Assembly: GCA_039819785.1 (NCBI GenBank)
Contig: JBCBRH010000007.1
Coordinates: 61,956-125,955, forward strand
Source of the DNA: JBCBRD01 sp039819785
GTDB lineage: Bacteria; Pseudomonadota; Alphaproteobacteria; Rhizobiales; Hyphomicrobiaceae
Reading direction: 5' to 3'
DNA: 64,000 nt
Below, one piece after another: positions 9,901 through 17,613 of the stretch; the stretch's first letter is position 1, and the number at the start of each line of letters is the position of its first letter. A program made the translations under genes and the position numbers. The notes below the pieces were generated by a model. The model was not told where the DNA came from. It did no database searches and was given only the letters and a program-made list of their open reading frames with translations.

Positions 9901-10147
9901 CTTCATTCTCGGCGTCGTACCCTTGATGCTGGCGACGGGCGCTGGTGCGAAGATGCGTCAGGCGCTTGGCACATCGGTCTTCTCAGGGATGCTCGGTGTG
10001 ACGATCTTCGGGCTGATCTTTACACCTGTCTTCTACGTTCTCGTCCGCGGCATCGAGCAACGAATTGGCAAGCGGCGCGCAGCGTCCACGACGCCGATGA
10101 CCGAGCCTGCTGAACGCACCATGGCCGACCTCTACCCTCAGCCATGA
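6950..10147 (+). CDS. HAE-1 family RND multidrug efflux permease (AcrB/MexF type)
   Basis: 1065-residue proton-driven drug/proton antiporter of the inner membrane. It begins with the canonical FFITRPIFAIVISAFITIVG transmembrane helix and carries two large periplasmic loops. The proton-relay Asp pair is present in TM4 (GIVVDDAIIVVEGIEKH, D409/D410). The second half holds the usual helix clusters (FLVLAAQYESWALP, GLASKNAILIVEFAKQAEEG, ARTRLRPIVMTSLAFILGV). Length and duplicated halves are complete, with no frameshift. It forms an operon with the adaptor and is bounded by a strong hairpin 3'. Expression is probably set by the divergent TetR protein. The substrate range cannot be predicted. Confidence 0.95.
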   Translation: MRLSQFFITRPIFAIVISAFITIVGALSYAILPVAQYPQVAPPTIQVTAQYPGASAETIARTVATPIEQQINGVEGMIYLGSEATGDGSLRITVTFELGTDLDQAQVLVQNRVAIAEPRLPEPVRRLGLTTQKASPDLLLVVHMFSPDASRDDLYITGAAQRVRDELTRLSGVGNVTIFGARDYAMRIWLNPDRIAALGMTPGEILAAVRSQNAQVAAGVLNQQPTAEATTFELSLETSGRLVEPAEFERIIIKRGDDGRIVRLGDVARVELGAQSYTTRAYLDGKSAVAVLINQRPGSNALATAGEVLSTVKDLSVDFPEGLAYDVIYNPTTFIQSSIDAVAETMTEAVLLVVLVVLLFLGTWRAAIVPIIAIPVSLVGTFAVMAAFGYSINNLSLFGLVLAVGIVVDDAIIVVEGIEKHIRNGMKPLEAAQRTMREVSGALIATSLVLAAVFIPTAAIPGISGQFYQQFALTITAATAISLLVSLTLSPALSAMLLKPYGETKSGLLMRPIDWALRKFNSGFDMLSGGYAATTKRLIRLPLIMLVGYAGLLAATSAQFGKVPLGFIPQQDQGYYITVVQLPPGSSLDRTDAVIKSAIDDLLEIDGVEHAAAFSGLNGATRTTETNTGVIFFTTTAFNEREATGYDGAKVLATARAKMAQINEAAVFIIEPPPVRGISNGGGFKMMVQDTGGVGPVALEAAARSLATAANADPSLQAVFTLYSTSTPRVFANIDRERAEMLNIPVSRVNEALEVYLGSAFVNDFNLLGRTYRVTAQADAQFRQTPEDVARIRTRSDSVAMVPLGAVATFEDTSGPLRQPRYNLFQAAAVQGQAAPGVSSGEALDRMEALANEHLPAGVSYEWTELSFQERNTGDTAAYVFLLAVLFVFLVLAAQYESWALPAAVILIVPMVLLSGITGVDLRGMDNNILTQIGFIVLVGLASKNAILIVEFAKQAEEGGANRFEAAVDAARTRLRPIVMTSLAFILGVVPLMLATGAGAKMRQALGTSVFSGMLGVTIFGLIFTPVFYVLVRGIEQRIGKRRAASTTPMTEPAERTMADLYPQP

Positions 10148-10161
10148 CGACAAATGAAAGC

Positions 10162-10186
10162 GCGCGGACCTATCCACGGTCCGCGC
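10162..10186 (+). terminator. hairpin terminator after the RND pump
   Basis: A perfect 9-bp G+C-rich stem (GCGCGGACC / GGTCCGCGC) with a 7-base loop begins 14 bases after the pump stop. It is followed by a pyrimidine-rich tract with several T's (ATTTGCCTTTCCC, then CTTTTTG). It may also serve the leftward exporter operon that ends at 10281. Confidence 0.7.
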
Positions 10187-10280
10187 ATTTGCCTTTCCCA
10201 ACTTTTTGAAGTTCTATCCCCTTTCCCGTGAGCGGCCAGAGCATCGGCGTTATGCCTGAGCCAAAGCCCTTTCCCAGGTA

Positions 10281-11513
10281 TCAAAGGCTCGTGCGGTCGA
10301 TGACGCGTGCACCGTCTTCGACCCGGTCGCTTGGGTGAAGGATGACCTGGTCACCAGGGCTCAACCCTTCCTCAACGGCTGCGTGCAGAGTGTTTCGATG
10401 GCCCAAGGTGATGCGCTGCAATCGCGCATAGCCGTTTTTGAATGCGTAGACAGCCCAGTCGTTTCCATCCCTAAACAATGCGCCAAGGGGAACGAGGACG
10501 GCATCGGGAATATCTTCAACGATAGTGCTTGTGAAAACACGATACCCGTGGCCGAGGTTCTGTGATGCCTGTCCGATGACTTCGGGGGCGAAGTCGAAGA
10601 TCGTTCGCACACGCTGCTCTTCAATGCCAAGCGCAGACACTTTGGTGAAGCCTGCTGGTTCGACCCGCGTGACGGTGGCATCAAGTTCGATCCCGCCCCA
10701 GGCGGAGATCCTTGCGGGCATACCCTTTCGAATCTTCACGGCATCTGCCGACAGCAATTCGACAACAATCTCGAGGTTCGCGGGGTCACCGATCTCAACG
10801 AGGGGCGTGCCTTGAGGAACGACCTGCTGGCTCTTCTTGTGAATTTCAAGAATACGTCCGCTCACGGGTGAACGTAGAGCAATGCAACACCCTTGACCGT
10901 AGCTTTCAACTGTCTCGTCCGTCGGACCTGTCAGTCGTGCCACGGAGCTTTCGAGCTGTCTTTCGCTGAGAAGCTGATTGGCCTTAGCCCGCGCCACGCT
11001 GGCAGAGCGGGTCTCAACATCGATTTTGGCGCGCTCCAGGGCGCGTTCGGACACGACCTCTTTCTTGGCAAGCGCTTGAGCGCGTTCCAGATCATGTTTT
11101 GCGAAATCGAGTTCTGCTTCCGCCTGTAGCACTTCTGCCTTGGCCAACGAGACATTCGCCCGTGCGGCCTCGATCTGCGCTGTCAACTCACGCTGCGACC
11201 TCAAATCCAGAAATGGCGGTGGGCTCGGCTCAATCGCAGCAACGGTTGTCGTCTTGGCCTCGACCTTGTCGCCGATCTCCAACGGTGAACGCAAGACACG
11301 CCCGGATGTCGGTGCAGAAATAACGAAAACATCCTTGATCCGCGTCTTGCCCTCTTCCTCGATCCGAACGCTCAACGGGCCCTTTGATATGGCCGCCAGA
11401 TCAACGGGAATTGGGCTGGGCGAAAGCACGTAGACAAACGCTGCGATCACGGCAGCACCGGCAGCGCCATAGCCGATCCGGCGTTTCCATTCCGGGGAAA
11501 TGTTCTCAAGCAT
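10281..11513 (-). CDS. HlyD-family adaptor of an ABC exporter
   Basis: 410-residue periplasmic adaptor. One N-terminal transmembrane segment (GYGAAGAAVIAAFVYVL) is followed by a lipoyl half (VFVISAPTSGRVLRSPLEIG), a long alpha-hairpin, the second lipoyl half (CIALRSPVSGRILEIHKKSQ) and a beta-barrel. It is the third gene of a leftward ATPase-permease-adaptor operon, only six bases after the permease stop. The arrangement recalls MacAB/DevBCA tripartite exporters, which push lipids, peptides or glycolipids across the envelope. A CC pair (YGQGCCIAL) next to the lipoyl motif is unusual for the family. Confidence 0.88.
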   Translation of the reverse strand: MLENISPEWKRRIGYGAAGAAVIAAFVYVLSPSPIPVDLAAISKGPLSVRIEEEGKTRIKDVFVISAPTSGRVLRSPLEIGDKVEAKTTTVAAIEPSPPPFLDLRSQRELTAQIEAARANVSLAKAEVLQAEAELDFAKHDLERAQALAKKEVVSERALERAKIDVETRSASVARAKANQLLSERQLESSVARLTGPTDETVESYGQGCCIALRSPVSGRILEIHKKSQQVVPQGTPLVEIGDPANLEIVVELLSADAVKIRKGMPARISAWGGIELDATVTRVEPAGFTKVSALGIEEQRVRTIFDFAPEVIGQASQNLGHGYRVFTSTIVEDIPDAVLVPLGALFRDGNDWAVYAFKNGYARLQRITLGHRNTLHAAVEEGLSPGDQVILHPSDRVEDGARVIDRTSL

Positions 11514-11519
11514 TCCGCT

Positions 11520-13967
11520 CTACTCTCTCGTCTTCAGAACTGAAATCAAGTCCAGTCGATCAATCCGGCGGCGCACGATCAAAGCAGACGCAATCGCAGT
11601 CAAAAGGACCAACAAGCTGGCCCACGCATAGGTCGATAGATTGATGATCAGATCGACGCGGTAAAGATCACTGGAGAACCCCTTGATTACCAGCCATGCA
11701 AAACCGTAGCCGAGTGCCCACATGAAGGGCTGGGCTGCGATGACGAGGATTGCAAGCTCCAGCAGGAGCACGCGGCTGACCTCGCCCTTTGTAAAGCCAA
11801 GCACACGCAGGCTTGCCAATTCACGCGCCTGTTCGGACAGTTGTATCCGCGCGCTGTTGTAGACGACACCCAATGCAACAACGATCGCCAAGCCGGCGTA
11901 AACCGGAACCATCATGTTCATGTTCTTGGCAATCGTCTCTCGAAACTTCATGAGCGAAGCGTCATGCAGGGCAATCGACGCAATGGCAGGCGTTGATTTG
12001 ACCGCTTCGAAGAGATCACCTTGGTGATTGCGGTCATAGGCAATGTGAATGCCTGAAATCCGATAGCCTTCATCAATCAGCCGGTTGAGTGCAGATAGCT
12101 CCATGAAGGCAGACAGCCCGAAATACGATTCAACAATGTCCGTAACCGGCACGAACGCGCGCCCTTTGGGCCCGTGTGAAACACCGATTGATTTCCGATC
12201 GAATCTGGGAGCCCGGGCGAACGGAAAGTCAGTCACGGTTTCGCTTCCCCGCCATCCACTGAGGATTTCAAGTTCGACGATGTCACCAACGTTCAACCGC
12301 AGCTCTTCCGCGATACGCCGGCCAATCACAAGTCCGCTTGCGGGCATTGAAATGGGTTGCAGTGACCGATCGACCACACGGGCAAGCCGCGGCGACTTCG
12401 GTTTCCCGACGATTGACAGTTTCTTCTCGTAATGACGATGGGTCATGCGAACGTACACGCCACGATAGGGTTCGGTCCGCATGACGCCTGGCAGTTGCCC
12501 CACGGCCTGCAGGGTCCGCAGGTGGTTTTCGTCTGAAAGGTTGAGGGTCGCATCCTGGCGCTGGATCATGGAGAAGGTGACGTCGATCATGTGCTCGACG
12601 GAGTCCATGCTGAACAACGATACGATCAGCAGCGAGCCGGCAAGCGCCACACCCAGGACCGTGAAACCGGCACGGATCGGCCAGCGAATGATATGGCGCA
12701 CCGACATCATGGTCAGCTGAGATGTCTTTTTAAACACTCCGAGTTGCTCGGACCATATGCGCCGATAAGCAGGCGGTGTCGGCGGTCGCATGGCGACCGC
12801 AGGCTCAAGGGCCACCACTTTAAACACGGCCCGGACACCGCCTATCAGAGCAGCACCCGCCGAAAGCCCGATGGCCGCGAGATAGACGTCTGGATCGCGC
12901 CGGAAAACGAGGAATGGAAAGTGGAAAAATTCAGTGTAGAGGCGGGTCAGGCCAAAACCGAACCACGTGCCGAGGCCAAAGCCGATGATAACTCCGATGG
13001 CCGCGATCAGCAGGACAAACTTGATGTAGTGCACCGCAATCGCTGACCGGTCGTAACCCAAGGCCTTGAGAAGACCGATCTGCTCGCGCTCAAGGGCGAC
13101 AAGGCGCGTCAATGTCATGTTGATGAGGAATGCGGAAACAAACAGGAAGATCGGCGGAATGACCTGCGCCATCGCACGCAACTGCTGCAACTCTGCATCA
13201 AGAAACGCGTGGCTGATCTGCGTGTCACGACCGTAGGCACCACTCCCGCTATATTCGCGCAAGCGCTCGTCCAAGAGATCAATGACTTTGTCCTCTGAGG
13301 CACCGGGCAGCAGTCTGATCAATATGGAGTTGAACGCGCCATCGAGGTCGAACACCTCATCGACGGCCTGTTCGGACAGCCACAAGACCGCGAAGCGCTG
13401 ATCATCTGGAACGAGATCTCCGGGTCCAATGGCATAGATGTGCTCCGGCGAGAGTGCGATCCCAACAATCTGAAGGCTGCGTTTCTTCCCATTCAGGATC
13501 GCTTGGAAGCGGTCACCAATGGTCAACTTGTGCGCCTTGGCAAAGGCCTCGTTGACGACTGCTTCCCGGATATCACCAGGTGTGGGCAGGCGACCATTGC
13601 GGAGGAAGAGGCGATTGACCCTCGGGGTTCGATTGTCCGGGTGGGACAGGACAAGGCCGGTCACGGGCGGCGAAAAACCTTCGATATCGAGGATGGCCGG
13701 CTTTGATATGCGGGTCTCGACTGCGGCGACGCCTTCGAACGTCTCGATCTGCCGCGCGATCCTGTCGGGCGCGCGTGTCGCCTGCGCAAAGACATGGGCA
13801 AACGAATACCGCTCGTAGTATGCCGCACGGGTCTCTTCGAGGGACTGGTAGGCACCAACGGCCAATATCAACGTTGACACACCGGCTGCCAACACCAAGG
13901 CAATGGCGAGTGCCTGCGCCCACATCCGCCTGAGGTCTCGAACCAGCTTTTTGTCCAATGACCGCAT
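11520..13967 (-). CDS. FtsX/MacB-type ABC exporter permease with duplicated core
   Basis: 815-residue membrane protein. An N-terminal helix (ALAIALVLAAGVSTLILAVG) and large extracytoplasmic domain lead to a first group of three helices, a second MacB-like periplasmic domain, and a closing FtsX group (YAGLAIVVALGVVYNSARI, LLLELAILVIAAQPFMWAL, WASLLVLLTAIASALIV). It is thus a double-length permease of the YbbP/LolC-E class rather than a single 400-residue MacB. The ATG at 13967 is chosen because it lies four bases after the ATPase stop; the open frame extends further upstream through that gene. It works with the adjacent ATPase and HlyD adaptor. Confidence 0.88.
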   Translation of the reverse strand: MRSLDKKLVRDLRRMWAQALAIALVLAAGVSTLILAVGAYQSLEETRAAYYERYSFAHVFAQATRAPDRIARQIETFEGVAAVETRISKPAILDIEGFSPPVTGLVLSHPDNRTPRVNRLFLRNGRLPTPGDIREAVVNEAFAKAHKLTIGDRFQAILNGKKRSLQIVGIALSPEHIYAIGPGDLVPDDQRFAVLWLSEQAVDEVFDLDGAFNSILIRLLPGASEDKVIDLLDERLREYSGSGAYGRDTQISHAFLDAELQQLRAMAQVIPPIFLFVSAFLINMTLTRLVALEREQIGLLKALGYDRSAIAVHYIKFVLLIAAIGVIIGFGLGTWFGFGLTRLYTEFFHFPFLVFRRDPDVYLAAIGLSAGAALIGGVRAVFKVVALEPAVAMRPPTPPAYRRIWSEQLGVFKKTSQLTMMSVRHIIRWPIRAGFTVLGVALAGSLLIVSLFSMDSVEHMIDVTFSMIQRQDATLNLSDENHLRTLQAVGQLPGVMRTEPYRGVYVRMTHRHYEKKLSIVGKPKSPRLARVVDRSLQPISMPASGLVIGRRIAEELRLNVGDIVELEILSGWRGSETVTDFPFARAPRFDRKSIGVSHGPKGRAFVPVTDIVESYFGLSAFMELSALNRLIDEGYRISGIHIAYDRNHQGDLFEAVKSTPAIASIALHDASLMKFRETIAKNMNMMVPVYAGLAIVVALGVVYNSARIQLSEQARELASLRVLGFTKGEVSRVLLLELAILVIAAQPFMWALGYGFAWLVIKGFSSDLYRVDLIINLSTYAWASLLVLLTAIASALIVRRRIDRLDLISVLKTRE

Positions 13968-13971
13968 GCGC

Positions 13972-14727
13972 CTACCAAGAAATATCTTTGGGGGATTTGC
14001 GACTTTCAATGGACCGCACATTGATGACGCGTCCGTCCGCAAAAAAGGCCACCCGATCGGCGATATCCTGGATCGCAGCATTGTGCGTGATCACGGCGGT
14101 TGTCGTCCCAAGCTCCTGGTTCACGTTGTCGAGCGCCTGAAGGACAAGGATACCTGTCTTGCTGTCGAGTGCGCCGGTTGGTTCATCGCAAAGGAGGATT
14201 TCGGGACGTTTTGCGATGGCCCTTGCGATCGCCACACGTTGCTGTTCACCGCCAGAGAGCTGCGCTGGAAAATGATGAAGGCGCTCGCCAAGGCCAACGA
14301 GGGCCAGAGCATCTTGAGGTTTCATTGGAGCGGTTGCGATTTCGGTTACGAGGCCGACATTCTCCAGGGCGGTGAGTGACGGGATCAAATTGTAGAACTG
14401 AAAAACAAAGCCCACGTGCTCACGCCGGAACTTTGTCATTCCGTTCTCATCAAGGCGGCTGAGGTCTCGCCCTTTGAACATTACCGTGCCAGAGGTTGGT
14501 CGGTCCAGGCCACCCAGAATATTCAGAAACGTAGACTTTCCTGATCCCGATGGGCCTAGCAACACCAGAAGTTCCCGCTCGAACAAGTCGAGATCGACGC
14601 CATCGAGTGCGCGCACCTCCACGTCGCCGGTTCTGTAAATCCGCGTCACGCCCCGGGCGCTGAAGATGGCTTCTCCAACTTTGCGATCGGCGGCTGCTAC
14701 CGTCGTAAAGGCTTCGATCTCATCCAA
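13972..14727 (-). CDS. ABC transporter ATP-binding protein (LolD/MacB-type)
   Basis: 251-residue nucleotide-binding subunit. Walker A is GPSGSGKST, the Q-loop lies in FVFQFYNLIPSLTALENV, the signature is LSGGEQQRVAIARA, Walker B is ILLCDEPTGALDSKTG, and the switch His is in VITHNAA. An extra N-terminal 25 residues precede the domain. It is the promoter-proximal gene of the exporter operon and diverges from an amino-acid permease. A perfect FNR-type box lies about 90 bases upstream of its start, so oxygen-dependent control is plausible. Confidence 0.93.
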   Translation of the reverse strand: MDEIEAFTTVAAADRKVGEAIFSARGVTRIYRTGDVEVRALDGVDLDLFERELLVLLGPSGSGKSTFLNILGGLDRPTSGTVMFKGRDLSRLDENGMTKFRREHVGFVFQFYNLIPSLTALENVGLVTEIATAPMKPQDALALVGLGERLHHFPAQLSGGEQQRVAIARAIAKRPEILLCDEPTGALDSKTGILVLQALDNVNQELGTTTAVITHNAAIQDIADRVAFFADGRVINVRSIESRKSPKDISW

Positions 14728-14811
14728 ACAAATCGTCCTCGCGTGCTACGCATCCGCTGCCGACGATTACGAAAAACGATCTTGATGCTGGAACCGGCAG
14801 GATTGGTGTTG

Positions 14812-14825
14812 TTGATTACCATCAA
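14812..14825. promoter_or_regulatory. perfect FNR/FixK-type box (anaerobox)
   Basis: TTGATTACCATCAA matches the consensus TTGAY-N4-RTCAA at every fixed position and is flanked by G and C that extend the palindrome to six-base arms. It sits midway in the 182-base divergent region, about 85 bases from each start codon (ATPase leftwards, APC permease rightwards). Binding by an Fnr/FixK-type protein, perhaps the one encoded at 17614-18393, is inference. Confidence 0.6.
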
Positions 14826-14909
14826 CGCAGATTTCGTCCAGCATGTGAAACCTGCGGCCACCCCCGAATAGATAGTGTCGGCAAGTGTGCCGTTCGCCAG
14901 CACTATCTT

Positions 14910-16181
14910 ATGTTTTCAGATCGCAAGCAACAAATGCAAGTTCCTGCCCCCGAAGCCCATCTGGCAAGGCAAATCACACTGCCATTGCTCATACTCTACG
15001 GACTGAGCGTCACGGTGGGGGCAGGCGTCTATGTCCTGATTGGAGAGACGGCCGCGCGCGCTGGCCAGCATGCGCCACTCGCCTTTGTGATCGCCGGCGT
15101 GTTGGTTGCATTTTCCGCGGCAAGCTACGCAGAACTTGCTACGCGGTTTCCTGTCAGCGCAGGCGAAGCGGCCTATGTTGGAGCAGCGACCCAAGCGCCT
15201 TGGGCGCCTCTCGTCATTGGCCTTCTCGTTTGTGCATCCGGCTTGTTTTCGTCAGCAACGCTACTGAGGGGAGGGGCCGGTTATGTTCAAGAATTCATCG
15301 CCGCGCCGACGGCGGTCATCGCGCTCGTCACCGGCCTGTTGATTGGGGCTGTTGCCGCCTGGGGCATCAAACAAAGTGTTTGGACCGCAGCGCTGCTTGC
15401 TGTCGCCGAAGTCGGGCTCTTGCTGGTCATCGCCGTGTTCGGCGTCGCGACTGCACCCGTTGGGCCTACGGCGGTCGGAGCGTTCGCGCCGACGGATTCG
15501 AGCATGGTGTTCGGACTATCCGGCGCGGTGCTGATTGCGTTTTTCGCCTTCATTGGTTTTGAGGACATGGTCAATGTGGCCGAAGAGGTTCGCGATCCGC
15601 GTCGTACCATCCCGTGGGCCATCGGCCTCACCTTGGTGTTCACGACCTTGCTCTATGTAAGCGTCTTGATTGTTGCCCTTTCCGTTGCCTCACCTGAAGT
15701 GCTTTCCGGTTCACCGGCTCCACTGACGTTGGTGTTTCAACGCATTCTTGGCGGCGATGGTCGTATCGTCAGTGCAATTGCGATCGCCGCCGTTGTCAAC
15801 GGCGTTCTGGTCCAGATCGTCATGGTCAGCCGCGTGCTGTATGGGATGAGCCGTCTGGGCTCGCTCCCAAGCTGGCTTGGTTTCATTTGGCCCGCAACGC
15901 AGACGCCGTTGGTGGCCACGGCTGTCACGGTTGGATGTGTCCTGGTGCTGGTTCTCGTTCCGCAGATCGCTGTTCTGGCCGATCTGACCTCGACGTTCAC
16001 TTTGCTTGTTTTTGCTTCAGTCAACTTCGCCCTATGGCGGATCAAGATCAACGAACCAATTGTAGACCATGCCTATTTCAGAGTGCCCCATTGGGTGCCC
16101 GTCACCGGGTTCCTGGTGTCGTCGTTTTTTTTGGTGTTCGAGTGGTTCAATCGCTTCAATGGCCATTTGGTGGGCCCGTAG
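14910..16181 (+). CDS. APC-superfamily amino-acid permease
   Basis: 423-residue inner-membrane transporter with about eleven or twelve hydrophobic helices. The N-terminal LPLLILYGLSVTVGAGVYVLIG carries the unwound Gly-rich helix 1 of APC carriers. FFAFIGFEDMVNVAEEVRDP and the following RRTIPWAI are the family-typical TM6/loop signature. It probably imports or exchanges an amino acid or amine; the substrate is unknown. There is no clear ribosome site at the ATG used, and an alternative ATG lies at 14934. It shares its upstream region, with the FNR box, with the divergent exporter operon. Confidence 0.88.
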   Translation: MFSDRKQQMQVPAPEAHLARQITLPLLILYGLSVTVGAGVYVLIGETAARAGQHAPLAFVIAGVLVAFSAASYAELATRFPVSAGEAAYVGAATQAPWAPLVIGLLVCASGLFSSATLLRGGAGYVQEFIAAPTAVIALVTGLLIGAVAAWGIKQSVWTAALLAVAEVGLLLVIAVFGVATAPVGPTAVGAFAPTDSSMVFGLSGAVLIAFFAFIGFEDMVNVAEEVRDPRRTIPWAIGLTLVFTTLLYVSVLIVALSVASPEVLSGSPAPLTLVFQRILGGDGRIVSAIAIAAVVNGVLVQIVMVSRVLYGMSRLGSLPSWLGFIWPATQTPLVATAVTVGCVLVLVLVPQIAVLADLTSTFTLLVFASVNFALWRIKINEPIVDHAYFRVPHWVPVTGFLVSSFFLVFEWFNRFNGHLVGP

Positions 16182-16384
16182 GCCGCACTTCACGCGCCAA
16201 CGGTTGCGTTGAGATGTTGGTGCCGACCATCACGCACCTGAACCGCCAGCACGAACTCAATCCACGTTTTCGGATCCTCAATCCAACCCGCCAATTCGGC
16301 ATGATGCGCACGACTTTTTTCGTTCATTAACAACCGTCAATTCCGGGATTTTCGATAGGCCATAGACTTAGCCTATAGCTTGTT

Positions 16385-16477
16385 TGCTTTTCGTGGATTC
16401 GCAAAGCAGACTCTAAAATCTTGAGTTGGAGCATGTTCCGGGCGGAAAACCGCGTACACTTTTCCTGAACATGCTCT
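16385..16477 (+). repeat. composite palindromic repeat, copy 1 (hairpin A + hairpin B)
   Basis: The left part is a small hairpin with arms TGCTTT/AAAGCA (16385-16408), followed by a linker. The right part (16428-16477) is a 50-base unit beginning GGAGCATGTTCCGGGCGG and ending TTCCTGAACATGCTCT, whose ends pair over about ten bases. The same composite occurs in reverse at 59295-59390. Similar GAGCATGTTC palindromes are known as dispersed intergenic repeats in Rhizobiales. Confidence 0.85.
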
Positions 16478-16490
16478 GGGCTCTTGATTT

Positions 16491-16540
16491 GGAGCATGTT
16501 CCGGGCGGAAAACCGCGTACACTTTTCCTGAACATGCTCT
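16491..16540 (+). repeat. palindromic repeat, copy 2 (hairpin B only)
   Basis: This is a 50-base unit identical to the right half of copy 1, placed 13 bases after it. The spacer GCTCTTGATTT equals the linker of the reversed copy at 59295-59390. This points to copying or slippage that kept the linker and lost hairpin A. Confidence 0.85.
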
Positions 16541-16816
16541 AGCTGGTGGCTGCAGTTAGACTAGAATTGGCCAGTGAATTCGCCTGCGGTGGAGGCGGGA
16601 TCAGGCGAGGATGGCGCCTAATCAGGATGCATCATGTCAGCCACCCACTCCGCCGAACCTGAACGCGACGAGGGTTTGCACCGAACCTGCCAGACCGGCG
16701 TATATCTGCCGGCCAGTGTGATGCAGGGCGCCGTATCGTTCCCAAACACACTGTGCGCGCAGCACTCACCGGGAGCAGAAAACCCTCCCATTTTTTGATG
16801 CTGAAGGAAACCTGAG

Positions 16817-17239
16817 ATGAACGTCAAAGAAGCCATGCACAAAGGCGTCGCCTGGATGCCGCCGAATACGCCTGTCGAGAAACTTGCCAGGAAGATGCAA
16901 GACCTCGATATCGGGGCCATTCCCATTGGAGAAGACGACAAGCTCATCGGGATGGTGACTGACCGGGATATTGTCATCAAGGGTCTTACGAACGGTGCCG
17001 ATATCTCGGGCATGACGGCGCGTGACGTGATGACCAGAGGCATCATCTATTGCCGCGACAGCGAAGATCTCGGTGATGCTTTGCGCATCATGGAGGATAA
17101 GAAGATACGCCGCCTGCCGGTCATCAACGAGCACAAGCGTATGGTTGGTATGTTGTCGCTCGGCGACGTCTCGCATGCCGCTTCGCGCGAGATGACGGGC
17201 GAACTGACAGCTGCCGTTTCAGAGCATCATACCGCTTGA
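16817..17239 (+). CDS. tandem CBS-domain protein
   Basis: 140-residue cytoplasmic protein made almost entirely of two CBS motifs (about residues 7-62 and 71-128). The repeats share the typical pattern: TPVEKLARKMQDLDIGAIPI...LIGMVTDRDIV and DLGDALRIMEDKKIRRLPVI...MVGMLSLGDV. Such stand-alone pairs bind adenine nucleotides (AMP, ATP, SAM) and sense energy state; no catalytic domain is fused. It is the first gene of the stress-gene island. Its mycobacterial counterpart Hrp1 belongs to the DosR dormancy regulon, which fits the surrounding Hsp20, Usp and nitroreductase genes. Confidence 0.9.
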   Translation: MNVKEAMHKGVAWMPPNTPVEKLARKMQDLDIGAIPIGEDDKLIGMVTDRDIVIKGLTNGADISGMTARDVMTRGIIYCRDSEDLGDALRIMEDKKIRRLPVINEHKRMVGMLSLGDVSHAASREMTGELTAAVSEHHTA

Positions 17240-17613
17240 GGCAGTCGGCTGTTCGCGGTCGCTCACGCAGACAAGCAGACGTTTGTCCGCCATTTGCGCC
17301 GGGCCTTGTCAGCAACTGCTGAACTGTGAAACTCGCGCAAAGTCATTAGAGGTGCCGCGCCCCTTTGCGGGTCCGACAACTGCTCCAGCAGGCTCCTCAT
17401 AGTCTGCATTAGGGTCTGGATCAGGCGCTTGATGTCCGAACCGGAGATCGTCAAGCGCCTGAAACTTCAGGACACAGACAAGTGGATGTCTCGTGGCCCT
17501 GATTGGACTATTCCCACTCAACCGTTGGTCACAGAACACGACATCAACCAATGACGTAAGGACACGCACCTTGCGGACGTTGGTGGTCTTTGCGCAACCC
17601 GGACTTCATAGCC
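17240..17613. other. intergenic region with an 11-bp inverted repeat
   Basis: This lies between the converging CBS and Crp/Fnr genes. A perfect inverted repeat, CAGGCGCTTGA (17422-17432) and TCAAGCGCCTG (17451-17461), with an 18-base loop could act as a bidirectional terminator, although no T-run follows. No gene is supported. Confidence 0.5.

Larger units (their letters stand above)
16182..16816. other. intergenic region carrying palindromic repeats
   Basis: No gene is supported here. The middle holds two copies of the 50-base palindromic repeat described separately. A near-FNR site TTAACAACCGTCAA lies at 16327-16340. The last 250 bases, ahead of the CBS gene, show no clear promoter; a GAAGGAAA ribosome site precedes the CBS start. 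Open frames on the minus strand are shadows. Confidence 0.6.

Noticed and set aside
10281..11513. HlyD protein as the adaptor of a type I secretion system for the giant protein
   Set aside because: Its operon partners are an FtsX-type permease and a LolD-like ATPase, not an HlyB-type fused transporter.
16428..16540. The two close palindromes considered as a CRISPR-like or attachment structure
   Set aside because: The same unit recurs singly at distant sites with no integrase or cas gene, which fits a dispersed intergenic repeat.
16618..17046. 142-codon minus-strand frame over the CBS gene
   Set aside because: The plus-strand frame encodes two clear CBS domains; the minus frame is a shadow.
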